This document shows, in pieces, positions 30,139-39,820 of a stretch of 64,000 nucleotides of DNA. The stretch's first letter is position 1, and every line of letters starts with the position of its first letter. The DNA comes from Diplonema papillatum (Eukaryota > Euglenozoa > Diplonemea > Diplonemida > Diplonemidae). The stretch lies in the NCBI GenBank assembly GCA_030068145.1, contig JAPJBO010000917.1:1-64000 (forward strand). Direction: 5' to 3'. Under the pieces are notes generated by a model that saw only the letters and a list, made by a program, of their open reading frames with translations, made no database searches and was not told the DNA's origin. A program made the position numbers and the translations under genes.

Positions 30139-31120
30139 GTGTCAGAGCTTCGGGTGACCAACAGCCCGTGCCAGTGGTACGTGTGGTGCACTTACCTGTC
30201 TTCAGGCAGTTCTCTCTACACTTGGGAGCTCAAAGGCAGAGCAGGGGCGTACGAGGCTGTCATTGAACAGCTTGGACGGGCGCGCATGAGGATGAGGCGC
30301 GGTGTCGCTATCATCGAAGCCGCCACCCCGCCGCCGGTGACGAGGGTGCGGGTGGGAGACGAGGAGGCCGACGTGGTCGACCTGGAAGAGCGGGAAAAAC
30401 AGCGCCAAGAGGAGCTGAGGCGGGAGAAGGTCCAGCGGCTCAAATGCCACATCGAGCGCCGCAGTTGCCTGGGAAGCTTGGGCCCAACAGCAGAAGCAGC
30501 AACGCCAAGCGTGGGAGAAGGAACGGGCCGTGGCGCGAGCGACACGGGAACACTCGTACGAGCAGCGGTTTCTGAAGTGGGCGGAAGCCCAGACCCAGAT
30601 AGCGAAGGAGCGGTACGACGAAACACGTACAAACAGCAGCTGCTCTGGATGGGGGACGTCGAACGCCGCTTACTCGCGTTGGAAGAAGAAACGAACGCGC
30701 GAATCGAATCGATGCGCAGGATTTCGAGTGAAGCGCCTCCAGCACCAGCAACCGGCAATCCCGCGCTCGCACCCGTTTCACCTCCTGACGACGAACCTCC
30801 ACGTCAGCCTCTTTCAAGCCAGACTCGTCGCAGGCGAGCAAGAAGGGGAAGAACAAGCAGCGAAGAAGGAAGCGGAAGAGCAAGAGGCCGAGCTGCTGGC
30901 GATCCACGAGTTGGTAGCGTCGAAGGCGGGCGTGGGGATTTCCCGGGCTCTTGCGGCGAGACACAAGGAGAATGGGGTGTCGGTGGCAGAGGCGCACCGC
31001 CGTTTGCAGCAGGCAGTTGGCCGGGCATGGGCGAGTTCTACGGTGGACGACCGGCGCAATATGTGGCGCCGGTTCCAGGGTTCCCGCCCTCCGTCCCCCG
31101 TGACCTCCTGGGCTAGCCTG
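30139..31120 (+). pseudogene. Coiled-coil protein ORF with alternating frameshifts
   Basis: Protein-like sequence can be followed across the region only by switching frames. It begins in one frame (YEAVIEQLGRARMRMRRG, then EEREKQRQEELRREK). It moves to a second at about 30465 (KQQRQAWEKERAVARATREH; QRFLKWAEAQTQIAKERY), returns to the first at about 30630 (YKQQLLWMGDVERRLLALEE), and enters the second again near 30830 (EEQAAKKEAEEQEAELLAIH, then AASSTVDDRR-like WASSTVDDRRNMWRRF). Most is charged coiled coil. The last segment resembles the N-terminal core-binding region of tyrosine recombinases, but only weakly. It follows an RNase H fragment on the same strand and may belong to the same retroelement. 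Introns instead of frameshifts are an alternative. Confidence 0.4.
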
Positions 31121-31239
31121 TTTCTCTCACCATTCAGCGGCTATCTCGGGGGGTTACCCCATCGTAAGTGCAATTCGTTTAGTTTTCTTCCTTTCGCGTT
31201 CATTTTCATTGAACTGATCATTGTCACCGAGTGAAGCGC

Positions 31240-31420
31240 ACAAAGCATTCCGCATAGTTGTTTGGGATGTTCCGCATCGTTGCGCATAGTTGTTTGGGCT
31301 TTTCCGCATAGTTTCAGGTTGTTCCGCATAGTTGCGCATAGTTGCGCATAGTTGTTTGGGCTGTTCCGCATACTTTCGGGTCATTCCGCATAGTTGCGCA
31401 TAGTGGTTTGGGATGATCTC
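31240..31420. repeat. Tandem repeats of (CCGCATAGTTG)(CGCATAGTTG)TTTGGG
   Basis: Short units containing GCATAGTTG repeat about ten times with TTTGGGCTGTTC-type spacers. Open frames across it translate to NYAQLCATMRN-like repeats and are not credible genes. Confidence 0.85.
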
Positions 31421-32365
31421 AACACGGGTCCAAAAAAAAACCTCAAAAAAAAATTGCTTGCATCTCCCACCGAGTCGCTGCTAGCTCTTCCAGGCATTTG
31501 TCGACGCTTCACGCAGTACCTGCCGCGATATGGCAACAGAATAGTCTTCAAACTCCCTGGACAGGCAGTGCTGAGGTCGGGTGTCAATCACCGAGAACAG
31601 GAGAGCCGTGAGGGTTAAGTAGTGTATAGAAGCCTCCATAGATGCCCCCGGGTGGGTATATTGGGTAGTATACCAGGTACCCATCCCTTAAATCCCTCAT
31701 GGGGGCATTTCTTAGGCCGGCGTGCTATTCTGGAGGTATCTGCAGAACCTCAACTGAAATGTGAACCGCATCCAGCAGCTACAGGCATGACAGAGTTGGC
31801 TTCCGTTCGGACGTCGTGAGCTGTCAGGCTCGGACGACAGTGACCTGGAGAACTTTGATATAGTTGCATGGCATGCTACCTGGTGCGACTTTCAAATGCA
31901 CCCGCCGGTATCCTGGCGGTATATCCGGGCATCTATGTGATCTGAAGGATCACAAAATCTGAAGGAAAGGGAAATCAAGAACGATTTTCGGGTGATTTCA
32001 TGTCGGAGCTTGCAAAAATCTGTAGCATAGCGGTTCTGGCTCACGCACCTGATGCTCCGGGATGCGGGTGCATTTCATTTTTGCGCCTTCGTCGTGTTTG
32101 TGCCCACAGCTTGTGTCGAGTCGTGTCGCATCCCTCATCAGAATTGCCAGAGTCATCACTAATGTCTGCGGCAACGCTGTCGTCAACAACAGTTCAACGC
32201 AAAACCTCGCTTGGAGTGTCCGCTTTCCTGTCGTGGTCTGCCAATTATTCGGGTCTTTGCAGTTAATACACCAATGAAATTTCAATTTCGACTTAATGCA
32301 CTGCCAAATTTTGAATTCGACTTAATACACTTCGAAAAAAAAATTAGACTTAACCCCTTACACGA
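31421..32365. other. No gene recognised
   Basis: Sequence between two repeat arrays. An inverted pair, GATGCCCCCGGG.. and ..TGGGGGCAT, brackets about 31641-31710. Near 32265-32345 the phrase GACTTAATRCACT recurs two or three times. Confidence 0.35.
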
Positions 32366-32540
32366 CGCACTAGTTATGGGGTTTCACTAGTTATTAACTA
32401 GCTCAATGACTAGTGAAATTTATAACTTGCTCGGACATAACTAGCAACTAGCATATAACTAGCTGTGCTAGTTATATAACTAGCTCGTGCTAGTTATATA
32501 ACTAGCTCTGCTAGTTATATAACTAGCTCTCCCAGTAGAA
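32366..32540. repeat. Array of the palindrome CTAGTTATATAACTAG
   Basis: Three perfect copies of the 16-bp palindrome (from about 32468, 32490 and 32511) follow a run of variants (ACTAGTTATTAACTAG, AACTAGCATATAACTAG). Spacers are CTCGTG or CTCTG. It is another example of a dense array built from one short palindrome. Confidence 0.9.
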
Positions 32541-32753
32541 TAACCAGTGAAATACAGTGAAACTGCATTGAGCTCAGTCAAAAAGGACGGTGTCTTCCAA
32601 CTTCAGCGCTCAGACTGGGTATCCTGGCCCACTTTTTCTTGCTATCTACTGCTCGGCTGTCTCGGTTGTCTCTTCGTCAAGCAAGAAGCGTTTTGTGACA
32701 ATCGATCTAAGCAGAAAGGATTTGAAGGACTGTAGAAGGAGACTGTACACAAC

Positions 32754-32925
32754 TTTCCATCAGGTTTCTGCTGTGGGAGAAGTTTCCACCAATCGTATCC
32801 GGAACAAAAAGCTTCCCAACCTTTTTCGCCATAAGAAATTTCCGCCCGACGTTTTTCGCCATAAGCAATTTCCGCCGGTAGTTTCTGCCATGAGAAATTT
32901 CCATCAGGTTTCTGCCACGAGTGAA
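32754..32925. repeat. ~30-bp tandem repeat (TTTCTGCCATRAGAAATTTCC)
   Basis: Five or six degenerate copies of a ~30-bp unit with the core GTTTYTGCCATAAGAAATTTCC. Translations give QFPP/KFPP/RNFH repeats, probably without meaning. Confidence 0.8.
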
Positions 32926-33027
32926 GACTCCACCTTAATACACTCCAGTCCGTAATTAATCAATTTCTAATTCGTGAAGACCGAAAACACATGTTCATGA
33001 TTTACAGGACCCCCCTGAATCCGCTCT

Positions 33028-33252
33028 TTGCGCTGGCAGCTGTCTGGACCAAGAGATCGTCGAAAGTACAGCCCCCGCGAAGAAGTGCTCATCAGCTCTC
33101 TCAGTGGCTGCTATCAAGGTCATCACCGATCGCGCCGAACCGCTGGTGTTGTTCAAGCGGACATCGTGCGTTCATGGAATGCGGAGCACCCCAACAAAAC
33201 TGTGGGTGTTGCTGTGGTGTCCAGGTGCGTGAACTACAAGTGCGAGCGATGA
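33028..33252 (+). CDS. Possible exon with a helix-turn-helix-like segment
   Basis: A 74-codon frame contains K-Y-S-P-R-E-E-V-L-I-S-S-L and D-I-V-R-S-W-N-A-E-H-P-N-K-T-V-G-V-A-V-V-S-R. The second resembles the helix-turn-helix of Tc1/pogo-type transposases or Myb-like proteins (W.. hP.. ..v....vsR). The match is short and no neighbouring exon is evident. Confidence 0.2.
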   Translation: MRWQLSGPRDRRKYSPREEVLISSLSGCYQGHHRSRRTAGVVQADIVRSWNAEHPNKTVGVAVVSRCVNYKCER

Positions 33253-33580
33253 CCCGGCTGTCTCGGGTGGCCGGGAACGGCCAATCTATTCACCGCGCTT
33301 GCGAGGGGAGCAATGAAGGCGCGTGGTGTGGCTGCTGTCCCGTGTGTTCCTGGGCTGCACATGTACTCGCGCAGCTGGGGTATATGCGATTGCTGCGTGG
33401 TTTGTTCTGCCTCCCTCTCACCTGGCTTTTACACCCGCGCAACCGCACTGTGGCCTGCCGGACCGGGGGCCACCGCCAGACTCCAGCAAAAATCACGGTT
33501 GGCATGTAATAATTATTATTAGATTCGATTAGATTTTATTAGATATTATTAGCCTGATTATTACGTATTATTAGTTTAAT

Positions 33581-33927
33581 CTCCTTCGGTGCGGTTGCCT
33601 TCGGAGCCGTAGGCGCCGCTCCGGTGCGAATTAAACTCATATTTAATGCGCTGTTCTACCAAACGGACCTCGGCTACGTTCCGTGGCCGGACCGCTGACG
33701 CTACGGGATCCTCGATTGTGCTCCTTAGCTGGATTGCTAGCTCGATGGGATGAGCTGGCCGGCGTGTGGGCACGGGCGAATGTGGCCGCCATATGGCGGC
33801 TGCGGTTGCGGGCCGGGCCGGGCCGGCGCGACCGCGAGCAGACAGGCTGCGTGCGCGACCACCGTTAGCTGGCTTGCGCTGCCGTGGGCCCGATCGCGCC
33901 ATTCACGCGGTACCATGGGATTGTCCC
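33581..33927. repeat. Direct repeat, left copy (~350 bp)
   Basis: Near-identical to 34731-35091, starting at CTCCTTCGGTGCGGTTGCC and ending at CCATGGGATTGTCCC, both preceded by TTTAAT. The copies differ by a few substitutions, two 2-bp changes and a 14-bp insertion in the right copy. About 800 bp separates them. This may be a terminal-repeat retrotransposon in miniature (TRIM) or a simple segmental duplication. The ends are not TG...CA, and no primer-binding site was recognised. Confidence 0.85.
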
Positions 33928-34730
33928 TTCGCCGGGCAGCCCTAGCAATCCAGGGAACACAGACCTACACCCTCGGCATCTGAACGCGCAGCCATGAGCA
34001 GCTGGGACAGACAGCCGGCACACAGCTAGATCGCCGCGCCCTTCGACGTGTACACGTGTGAACACAGTGCGGGTCGCGTAAAACTTCCTCGTCGTACCTT
34101 CGAACCATTTCTACGTCGCCCATGGTGACGACTTGGTCCGGATCCAATCCTCGCATTGTGGGTGCCGTAGGTGTTGCCGTTTCGCCCGGCCGGGATATGC
34201 TGGTTGAGGTCCCGCAGCACCCCCCGCCTGGCCCCGGTACGCAGAGGACGCCGTAGTACGAAGAGTACATGGGAGAGGGCATAGCAGCTCGGACCCACCC
34301 CTTCGCTAACGTTATATTCTTCAGCAGGGAGAAGACCTCTACCGGACAAGCACAGACCCGGCCTGGGGCGCCATCCGGAGCACTCGGTAGCAAGAGGGGG
34401 ACCAGATCAATTTCGTCGATGCGGTTCTCTTTCCCCTGGGGCGGCCGCCCCGACCTCATGGGCTTACCGGGAGGGCCCCTCTAGACCTGCGGTGATACGC
34501 AGAAACCTGGGGGGAGGGTAGTTGTAGGGAAGGCTCCAGTGAGACCTTCCCATTCTCATCGGTAAACTCATCCCTTCGGGAGGAGAGCTGCCCGGTATCC
34601 CAAGTCACCTTTCTATTTCCTTCCTTTTTCTGGGGGTGGGTGGGTGGGAAAATCGAAGGATAATGTTAGGTAGGTTTCGCTTCTGCCGACGCTTGCACGA
34701 AATTAGCTGACATTAAACCTCCATTTAATT
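33928..34730. other. Interior between the 350-bp direct repeats
   Basis: A minus-strand frame at 33965-34459 (164 codons) has patches such as L-L-K-N-I-T-L-A-K-G-W-V-R and Q-V-V-T-M-G-D-V-E-M-V-R-R but no recognised domain. A pyrimidine-rich tract followed by GGGTGGGTGGGTGGG lies at 34608-34650, shortly before the right repeat. Confidence 0.35.
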
Positions 34731-35091
34731 CTCCTTCGGTGCGGTTGCCTTCGGAGCCGTAGGCGCCGCTCCGGTGTGCGAATTAAACTCATATTTAATG
34801 CGCTGTTCTACCAAACGGACCTCGGCTACGTTCCGTGGCCGGACCGCTGACGCTACGGGATCCTCGGTTGTGCTCCTTAGCTGGATTGCTAGCTCGATGG
34901 GATGAGCTGGCCGGCGTGGGCACGGGCGAATGTGGCCGCCATATGGCGGCTGCGGTTGCGGGCCGGGCCGGGCCGGCGCGACCGCGAGCAGACAGGCTGC
35001 GTGCGCGGGCGTGCGTGCGCGACCACCGTTAGCTGGCTTGCGCTGCCGTGGGCCCGATCGCGCCATTCACGCGGTACCATGGGATTGTCCC
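34731..35091. repeat. Direct repeat, right copy (~360 bp)
   Basis: Second copy of the block at 33581-33927, with a 14-bp insertion of GCGGGCGTGCGTGC type near 35009-35022. After it the sequence diverges (AATGGCTCCTATCCC). Confidence 0.85.
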
Positions 35092-35577
35092 AATGGCTCC
35101 TATCCCAATGGTCCTTTGCCAGCAGAGACGAAGGCTGTGGGAGAAGTACTCCACGACAGAGGGCGATCGCCTTCCAGGACTGTCCATTCCAGGACCGCAC
35201 CCTCTCTGGGCTGAACGACAGCGGCATTTCGTATATTGCACATGCGGATACATACCAGGCCGCGCGCCGGCGCAGGGGGCGTCTACTGCTCTGAGACACC
35301 GGGCTGGCAATCGTCGCATCTCGGAGCTCGTGGCTCATCCGCGCGGGATGGGGGACGCAAAATAAGAAAAAAAAGCAAATAGTACTGCGGTGGACCTCTG
35401 TCGGCGGTTCGCTAGAGTGCCAAGCACGTCTCTAGCAGGGCAGTTAGCACGAAGCTGAGCACACTTACGTTTCTGAGCGAACTCCTCACATCTACTCGCC
35501 AAAAGCGAGGTTGGAGGGGTAAGCAAAATTGACAAATGCAGGCCCCACCGTTTGCCCCCTTTTTGTACTCCCCCTTC

Positions 35578-35580
<3 letters not shown>
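35092..35580. other. No gene recognised
   Basis: Unique sequence to the right of the duplicated block. Frames read mostly as shadows with no motif. Confidence 0.35.

Positions 35581-35622
<42 letters not shown>
35581..35622. repeat. (AC)21 microsatellite
   Basis: Uninterrupted AC dinucleotide run of 21 units. Confidence 0.98.
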
Positions 35623-35625
<3 letters not shown>

Positions 35626-36595
35626 GACGCCTCTCGCACAGGAAGGCACCACATAAAAACGGGTCCACAACACTCACTCATAGACACACTACAAAGGAAA
35701 GGCAAAATTGCGTTCGTCTTCGAGTAAACCGAACGGGGCTAGAACATTCCGAACACGAACGCAACTACCCACAGGTAATCGGAACATGTCCCTAAGAAAA
35801 GCTTGCGCGAGCTCACACTAACCTGCTTTGGTTCGTCTTTCTCGCTAAAACGTACGTTTGCGACGTTGTTGTTGCAAGCATGCCAAACAAGTAGAAAGCA
35901 CGCATCGCGAGTAGGCAAATATGCTACGCAAGCAGGCAGGATATCACTGCCATCAGGAAGTAAGTGTGCCATGTTGGAAGCAGCAAACGAGTGTGGTCAT
36001 TTCGTTTCCCTCTGGTGGGTGCCGGCTGCTCTACTTGCCTTCTTGTGCGGGCCCGGACCCTCGCCTTCGAAAAGCAAAATGAGCAGCGGTACTTCGGAGT
36101 GTAAGCCGAATCAGTGGACGGCTTCTTCAGCAGGTTGGCATATCCGCGTTATCCTGCGTTTGGTTGCGGACTATGGCTTGTAAAGGCTTAATTGAGTGGC
36201 AGTAGTAGTGATGGGGAAGCTGATGAGGTCTCCACGTTACCCGGCAGCCGCAGGTGCAATCTTCGCAATGAAGGCGCGCGCAGCCCTGAGTGTACGTAGC
36301 TGCTGTATGGCTGATCTGCCAGCTTGCTTGGGGGGTGTGGCCGCTCACCTCTCAGTCTCGGAACTGCTGTCCACATCCGGCAGATGTTAAAAGAACAGTT
36401 CTGGAGCTGGGACTTACACGAATGAACGAAGTAACGGACGAACAACTGATCAATGGCGACAAAAAGATGAGGCAGCCAATCCTTTTAAGTAGTAACTACT
36501 GGCAGCTAGCTTCTTTATCACACTCGTCCTTGGCCCGGGTCTTCGACCGTTGCACCTTCTTGGTTTCTCCTAATAGGCCGGCGTTTAAAAATACG
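35623..36595. other. No gene firmly recognised
   Basis: A plus-strand frame at 35803-36183 (126 codons, ATG start) has a hydrophobic stretch (FVSLWWVPAALLAFLCG) that could be a membrane segment, but no family is recognised and composition does not clearly favour coding. Confidence 0.3.
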
Positions 36596-36770
36596 TAGAA
36601 ACATAGTTGGCAAGCAAAGCAAATTTAAGCAAAGTTGGTGACCCCCGGAAAAAGCAAAGTCGATTAGCTTCAGATTTGCTTCAGATTCGCTTTAATTCGC
36701 CTAATTTTGCTTAATTTTGCTTAAATTTGCTCAAGCGAAACTGAAGCAAATTTAAGCAAAGTTCGGCAGG
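36596..36770. repeat. AAGCAAATTTAAGC array, first block
   Basis: Dense copies of AAGCAAATTTAAGC and its complement GCTTAAATTTGCTT, opening with ACATAGTTGGCAAGCAAAG (36603-36621). The same opening phrase and array recur at 38042-38112. Confidence 0.85.
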
Positions 36771-37904
36771 AATGGTGAATCCAGCGTTGCATGCGGGCAC
36801 TGTTCTTCATAGCGAATGGGACATTCTGCAGGGAAGTACCCCTTTCGTCCAATGTTCAGCGTGGCCGAAATAGTGGACCACAATCCCATCCCCTTTGTAC
36901 CTTGAGTCCCTTGAGTAGAGTCATGTTGTCGCGCAAACCACGAACAAACGCCAATGCGGCATCTATGCTGGTTCTTCCCCAGCGTCGTTTTTCGAACCGT
37001 TTGCCTTACCTCCCGGTTCGCCGCAGTCTCTGGTTGTTCGCTCTCCTCTTTCCAACGCTATTCGTGGATTAGATTCGGTATTTTGATTTTCCTCGATCTC
37101 TTTGTGGTCCCATCTCACCTTCAAGACACGGCTGTACGCTATTGTCCGGCATTGTGCATGTGTGTTACAGTCGTTGTAGCAAGGGGTTTCACCCGACACT
37201 CGGATGAGGTTCGTTACTTCACCGCCGTAGGCTGTTCCCTGCCTGAAGGTCTGTTTGGCTGTCGGTGTTGAACTCTTTCTTCAACAGCATTGCCCAGCGT
37301 CTGCGCTCATTCTGCGGTTCTTCTCTCTTGCCTGACCCTTTGCTTCCACCGGGCCTACAGGTAGGATGAAACCTGCCGCTTAGTGTCGCAGCTTTGCGAA
37401 GCCCTGCTGCTGCGGCACGGCTCGCACCTTGTCACCGGCCTTACTTGCCGTCTGCTCTTGGTAGGTGCACATCGACTTCGAACGTCTGCTGGTTCGGTGT
37501 GGCCTCTTGTTGAGACCGGCCATGTTCCCACCTCGTTGACATGCAACTACTGCCCCCTGTTCTTTGAACATGACCACCGGACAGTAGAGGAACGAGTGCC
37601 CTTGTTCATGTCTAACGCCCCCTGCCCGCATAGACGCAAGGTCTGCGAGAGTCAGAACCTTGATCACATCGAGTCGTTCTTCAGCTTTTCTGGTGTCATG
37701 TTGGGGGTTTCGATCGTCCTTCTCCTTCTGTTCCGGGAACACGGTACGAATGGTTGAGCTTTGCGAGACTTTTCTTCAACGGCACCATTCTTGTCGCCCT
37801 GCACGGCTATCGTACAACGCAGTCCCGGCTCCGTTTCCACAGGTTCGCCTTTTCCTGCCTTCGTTGCATACTTCCTCAGTTGTCAAAATCCCTAGTGCAT
37901 GATG
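36771..37904. other. Interior between AAGCAAAT arrays, no gene recognised
   Basis: Roughly 1.1 kb of unique DNA. Frames on both strands lack motifs. Together with its flanking arrays it may be a non-autonomous element. Confidence 0.35.
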
Positions 37905-38112
37905 CCTACTTTGCTTAAATTTGCTTAAATTTGCTTTTATTTGCTTTTATGACTGCAGGCAGACATTTTGAGAAGAACTCAGTTTTGCCAGGATCTTCTC
38001 GGCGATGGCTGCATTGCAGCCCGTACTAAAACGGTTTCCACATAGTTGGCAAGCAAAGACGACTTTGCTTAAATTTGCTTAGGAGATTTGCTTCAGATTA
38101 CGAGCAAAGCAT
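37905..38112. repeat. AAGCAAATTTAAGC array, second block
   Basis: TTTGCTTAAATTTGCTT units at 37910-37950 and again at 38058-38112, the latter preceded by the phrase CACATAGTTGGCAAGCAAAG shared with the first block. Confidence 0.85.
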
Positions 38113-38856
38113 GTAACTAGTGGAAGCTTGAACTTGATGTGCAGCAACCCTAGTAGTTGTTGTCATCTGAACTGCGCAAACAATTCAAGCGCGGCGACAC
38201 CAGACATTGTTTAAGCCTACACAGCATGCAAGCACGGTGTTCCTTTCGCAAGGGTTGCATCCTAGCGGGGTTCTTGGTTGTGCTCATAAGAAAAAAAGGA
38301 ATGTACCTGTCGCTTCTGCTTCCGTCGCTCCTCACGCGCATTGAAAAGCAGCGATTCGCTATCGAAGGCTCCGGGAGATCGCTGTGAGCCGTTTTCCTTT
38401 TTATTCTCCCCTTTCATAAATACTTAATTAGTCGGCCTACTAACATGCTACGACGGCTGGAAAATATTTTGTCGCCGATGTTCGGCTGCGTTCCGCATCT
38501 ATCAAACGGTTGGGTGGGCTAGTGTAGGCATGAAGGCCACGGTTAAATCGTGTTGGAATATCTTCTGGCACCCGCCGGTGTCCGTTTCTCTTTGGCCTGC
38601 TTTCCCATTGGGTCCTGCACCCACTTGCGTCGGTTAATCCTTAAAACAAGCACAATATCACTACTGGCACTGGCACGATCGACCACGATTCCAACCGAGG
38701 CTGGATCGAGGAAAAGCTGATGAAACAGAGAGTACCGGGTACCAGAGATTGTGTCGTGCCTAATAGGATTGATGCAGTCCATTCATACTTAATTTGGGGC
38801 TGGCACTCGCTGGCTGTACTCGATGCAGCATCCTGCTTTCTGGCTTATGACATAAC
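38113..38856. other. No gene recognised
   Basis: Unique sequence downstream (minus strand) of the small coiled-coil gene. It may contain its 3' UTR. Confidence 0.35.
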
Positions 38857-39330
38857 TCACGGAATGGTGCATACCATTGAATCTGACATCACGGGCGCGT
38901 GCTTTTCTTCGGCTTTCTTCTTGCGGAGATCCGAGGTAGCTGACCGTTGCGACATGCTTTCGCTTTCCGCCTTGCGGGTGCTCAAGATTTTAAGGTTTGT
39001 CTCCAGATGCCCAAGTCGGGTCTTGAGCTGGTCGATCAGCTTGTCCTTCTCGTCGGCTGAGCCTTTTATGGTGGGAACGTCTTCTTTCTGCTTGAAGACT
39101 ACTCTAACTTTGCTCTTGTCCGGGTATGCTGTGCTGGCGTCGCAGTCTACCCACTCGTTGAAGTCAGTGTCAAAGATTTCCATGCGCTGCAAGCCACGCA
39201 GCTCGGGCTCATCTTTGAACAGCTCTTCGGTTGCCTTCTGCACTTCCGCGGTGCTTGGCTTCTCGGACGAAAGGACGAGCTTCTTCTTCCGCTCTTGGCC
39301 GCTGATCGTCGTTGTGATCAACAACAGCAT
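38857..39330 (-). CDS. Small protein: ubiquitin-like/PB1-like N terminus plus coiled coil
   Basis: The 157-codon frame starts at ATG (39330). Residues ~1-80 have alternating strands and a helix in a beta-grasp-like order: L-L-L-I-T-T-T-I-S-G, then K-K-K-L-V-L-S, a helix at A-E-V-Q-K-A-T-E-E-L-F, then M-E-I-F-D-T-D-F-N-E-W-V-D-C-D and K-V-R-V-V-F-K-Q. Residues ~95-120 form a coiled coil (D-K-L-I-D-Q-L-K-T-R-L-G-H-L-E-T-N-L), followed by a Lys/Glu tail. I do not recognise the exact family; the fold assignment is inference. Composition and the balanced helix strongly suggest a real gene. Its upstream side faces the TGTGACTAGTTGCC minisatellite and the piggyBac element. Confidence 0.5.
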   Translation of the reverse strand: MLLLITTTISGQERKKKLVLSSEKPSTAEVQKATEELFKDEPELRGLQRMEIFDTDFNEWVDCDASTAYPDKSKVRVVFKQKEDVPTIKGSADEKDKLIDQLKTRLGHLETNLKILSTRKAESESMSQRSATSDLRKKKAEEKHAPVMSDSMVCTIP

Positions 39331-39483
39331 ATTATCGCTGTCGCCCCTTGCGCTTTGTAGTGGTATTTGCTTGTGACTAGTTGCCTGTCCAGTTCTTCTC
39401 CGTTGCAGACCAGCTGTCGGTGTGCTTGTGACCAGTTTGATGTCTATGGCCAGGTACCATAGCTGCCGGTGTTGTGACCAGCT

Positions 39484-39720
39484 AGTTTTGCCTGTGACTA
39501 GTTGCCTGTGACTAGTTGTCTGTGACTAGTTGCCTGTGACGAGTTGTCTGTGACTAGTTGCCTGTGACGAGTTGTCTGTGACTAGTTGCCTGTGACGAGT
39601 TGCCTGTGACTAGTCCTGTGACTAGTTGTCTGTGACTAGTTGCCTGTGACGAGTTGCCTGTGACTAGTTGCCTGTGACTAGTTGCCTGTGATTAGTTGCC
39701 TGTGGCAAGCTATCTGTAAC
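39484..39720. repeat. TGTGACTAGTTGCC minisatellite
   Basis: About sixteen tandem copies of a 14-bp unit alternating between CCTGTGACTAGTTG, TCTGTGACTAGTTG and CCTGTGACGAGTTG. Degenerate copies (CTGTAACCAGTT, GTGACCAGTTGCC) extend to about 39775, just left of the piggyBac element. Confidence 0.95.
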
Positions 39721-39820
39721 CAGTTCTGTCGCAGTAACCAGCTGCCGGTGTGCCTGTGACCAGTTGCCTGAGGCCATTAGTAGTCCGTTACTGCGGCCCT
39801 CTGCTGGTGTTTATGACCAG

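Noticed and set aside
31141-31384. Two minus-strand 76-codon ORFs with NYAQLCATMRN repeats
   Set aside because: They follow the GCATAGTTG tandem repeat and have no independent support.
35536-35727. ORFs with THTHTHT or CVCVCVC runs
   Set aside because: Translations of the (AC)21 microsatellite.
39484-39720. Left terminal array of the piggyBac element
   Set aside because: It lies outside the TTAA/TIR boundary at 39821-39839 and has no inverted partner on the right side.
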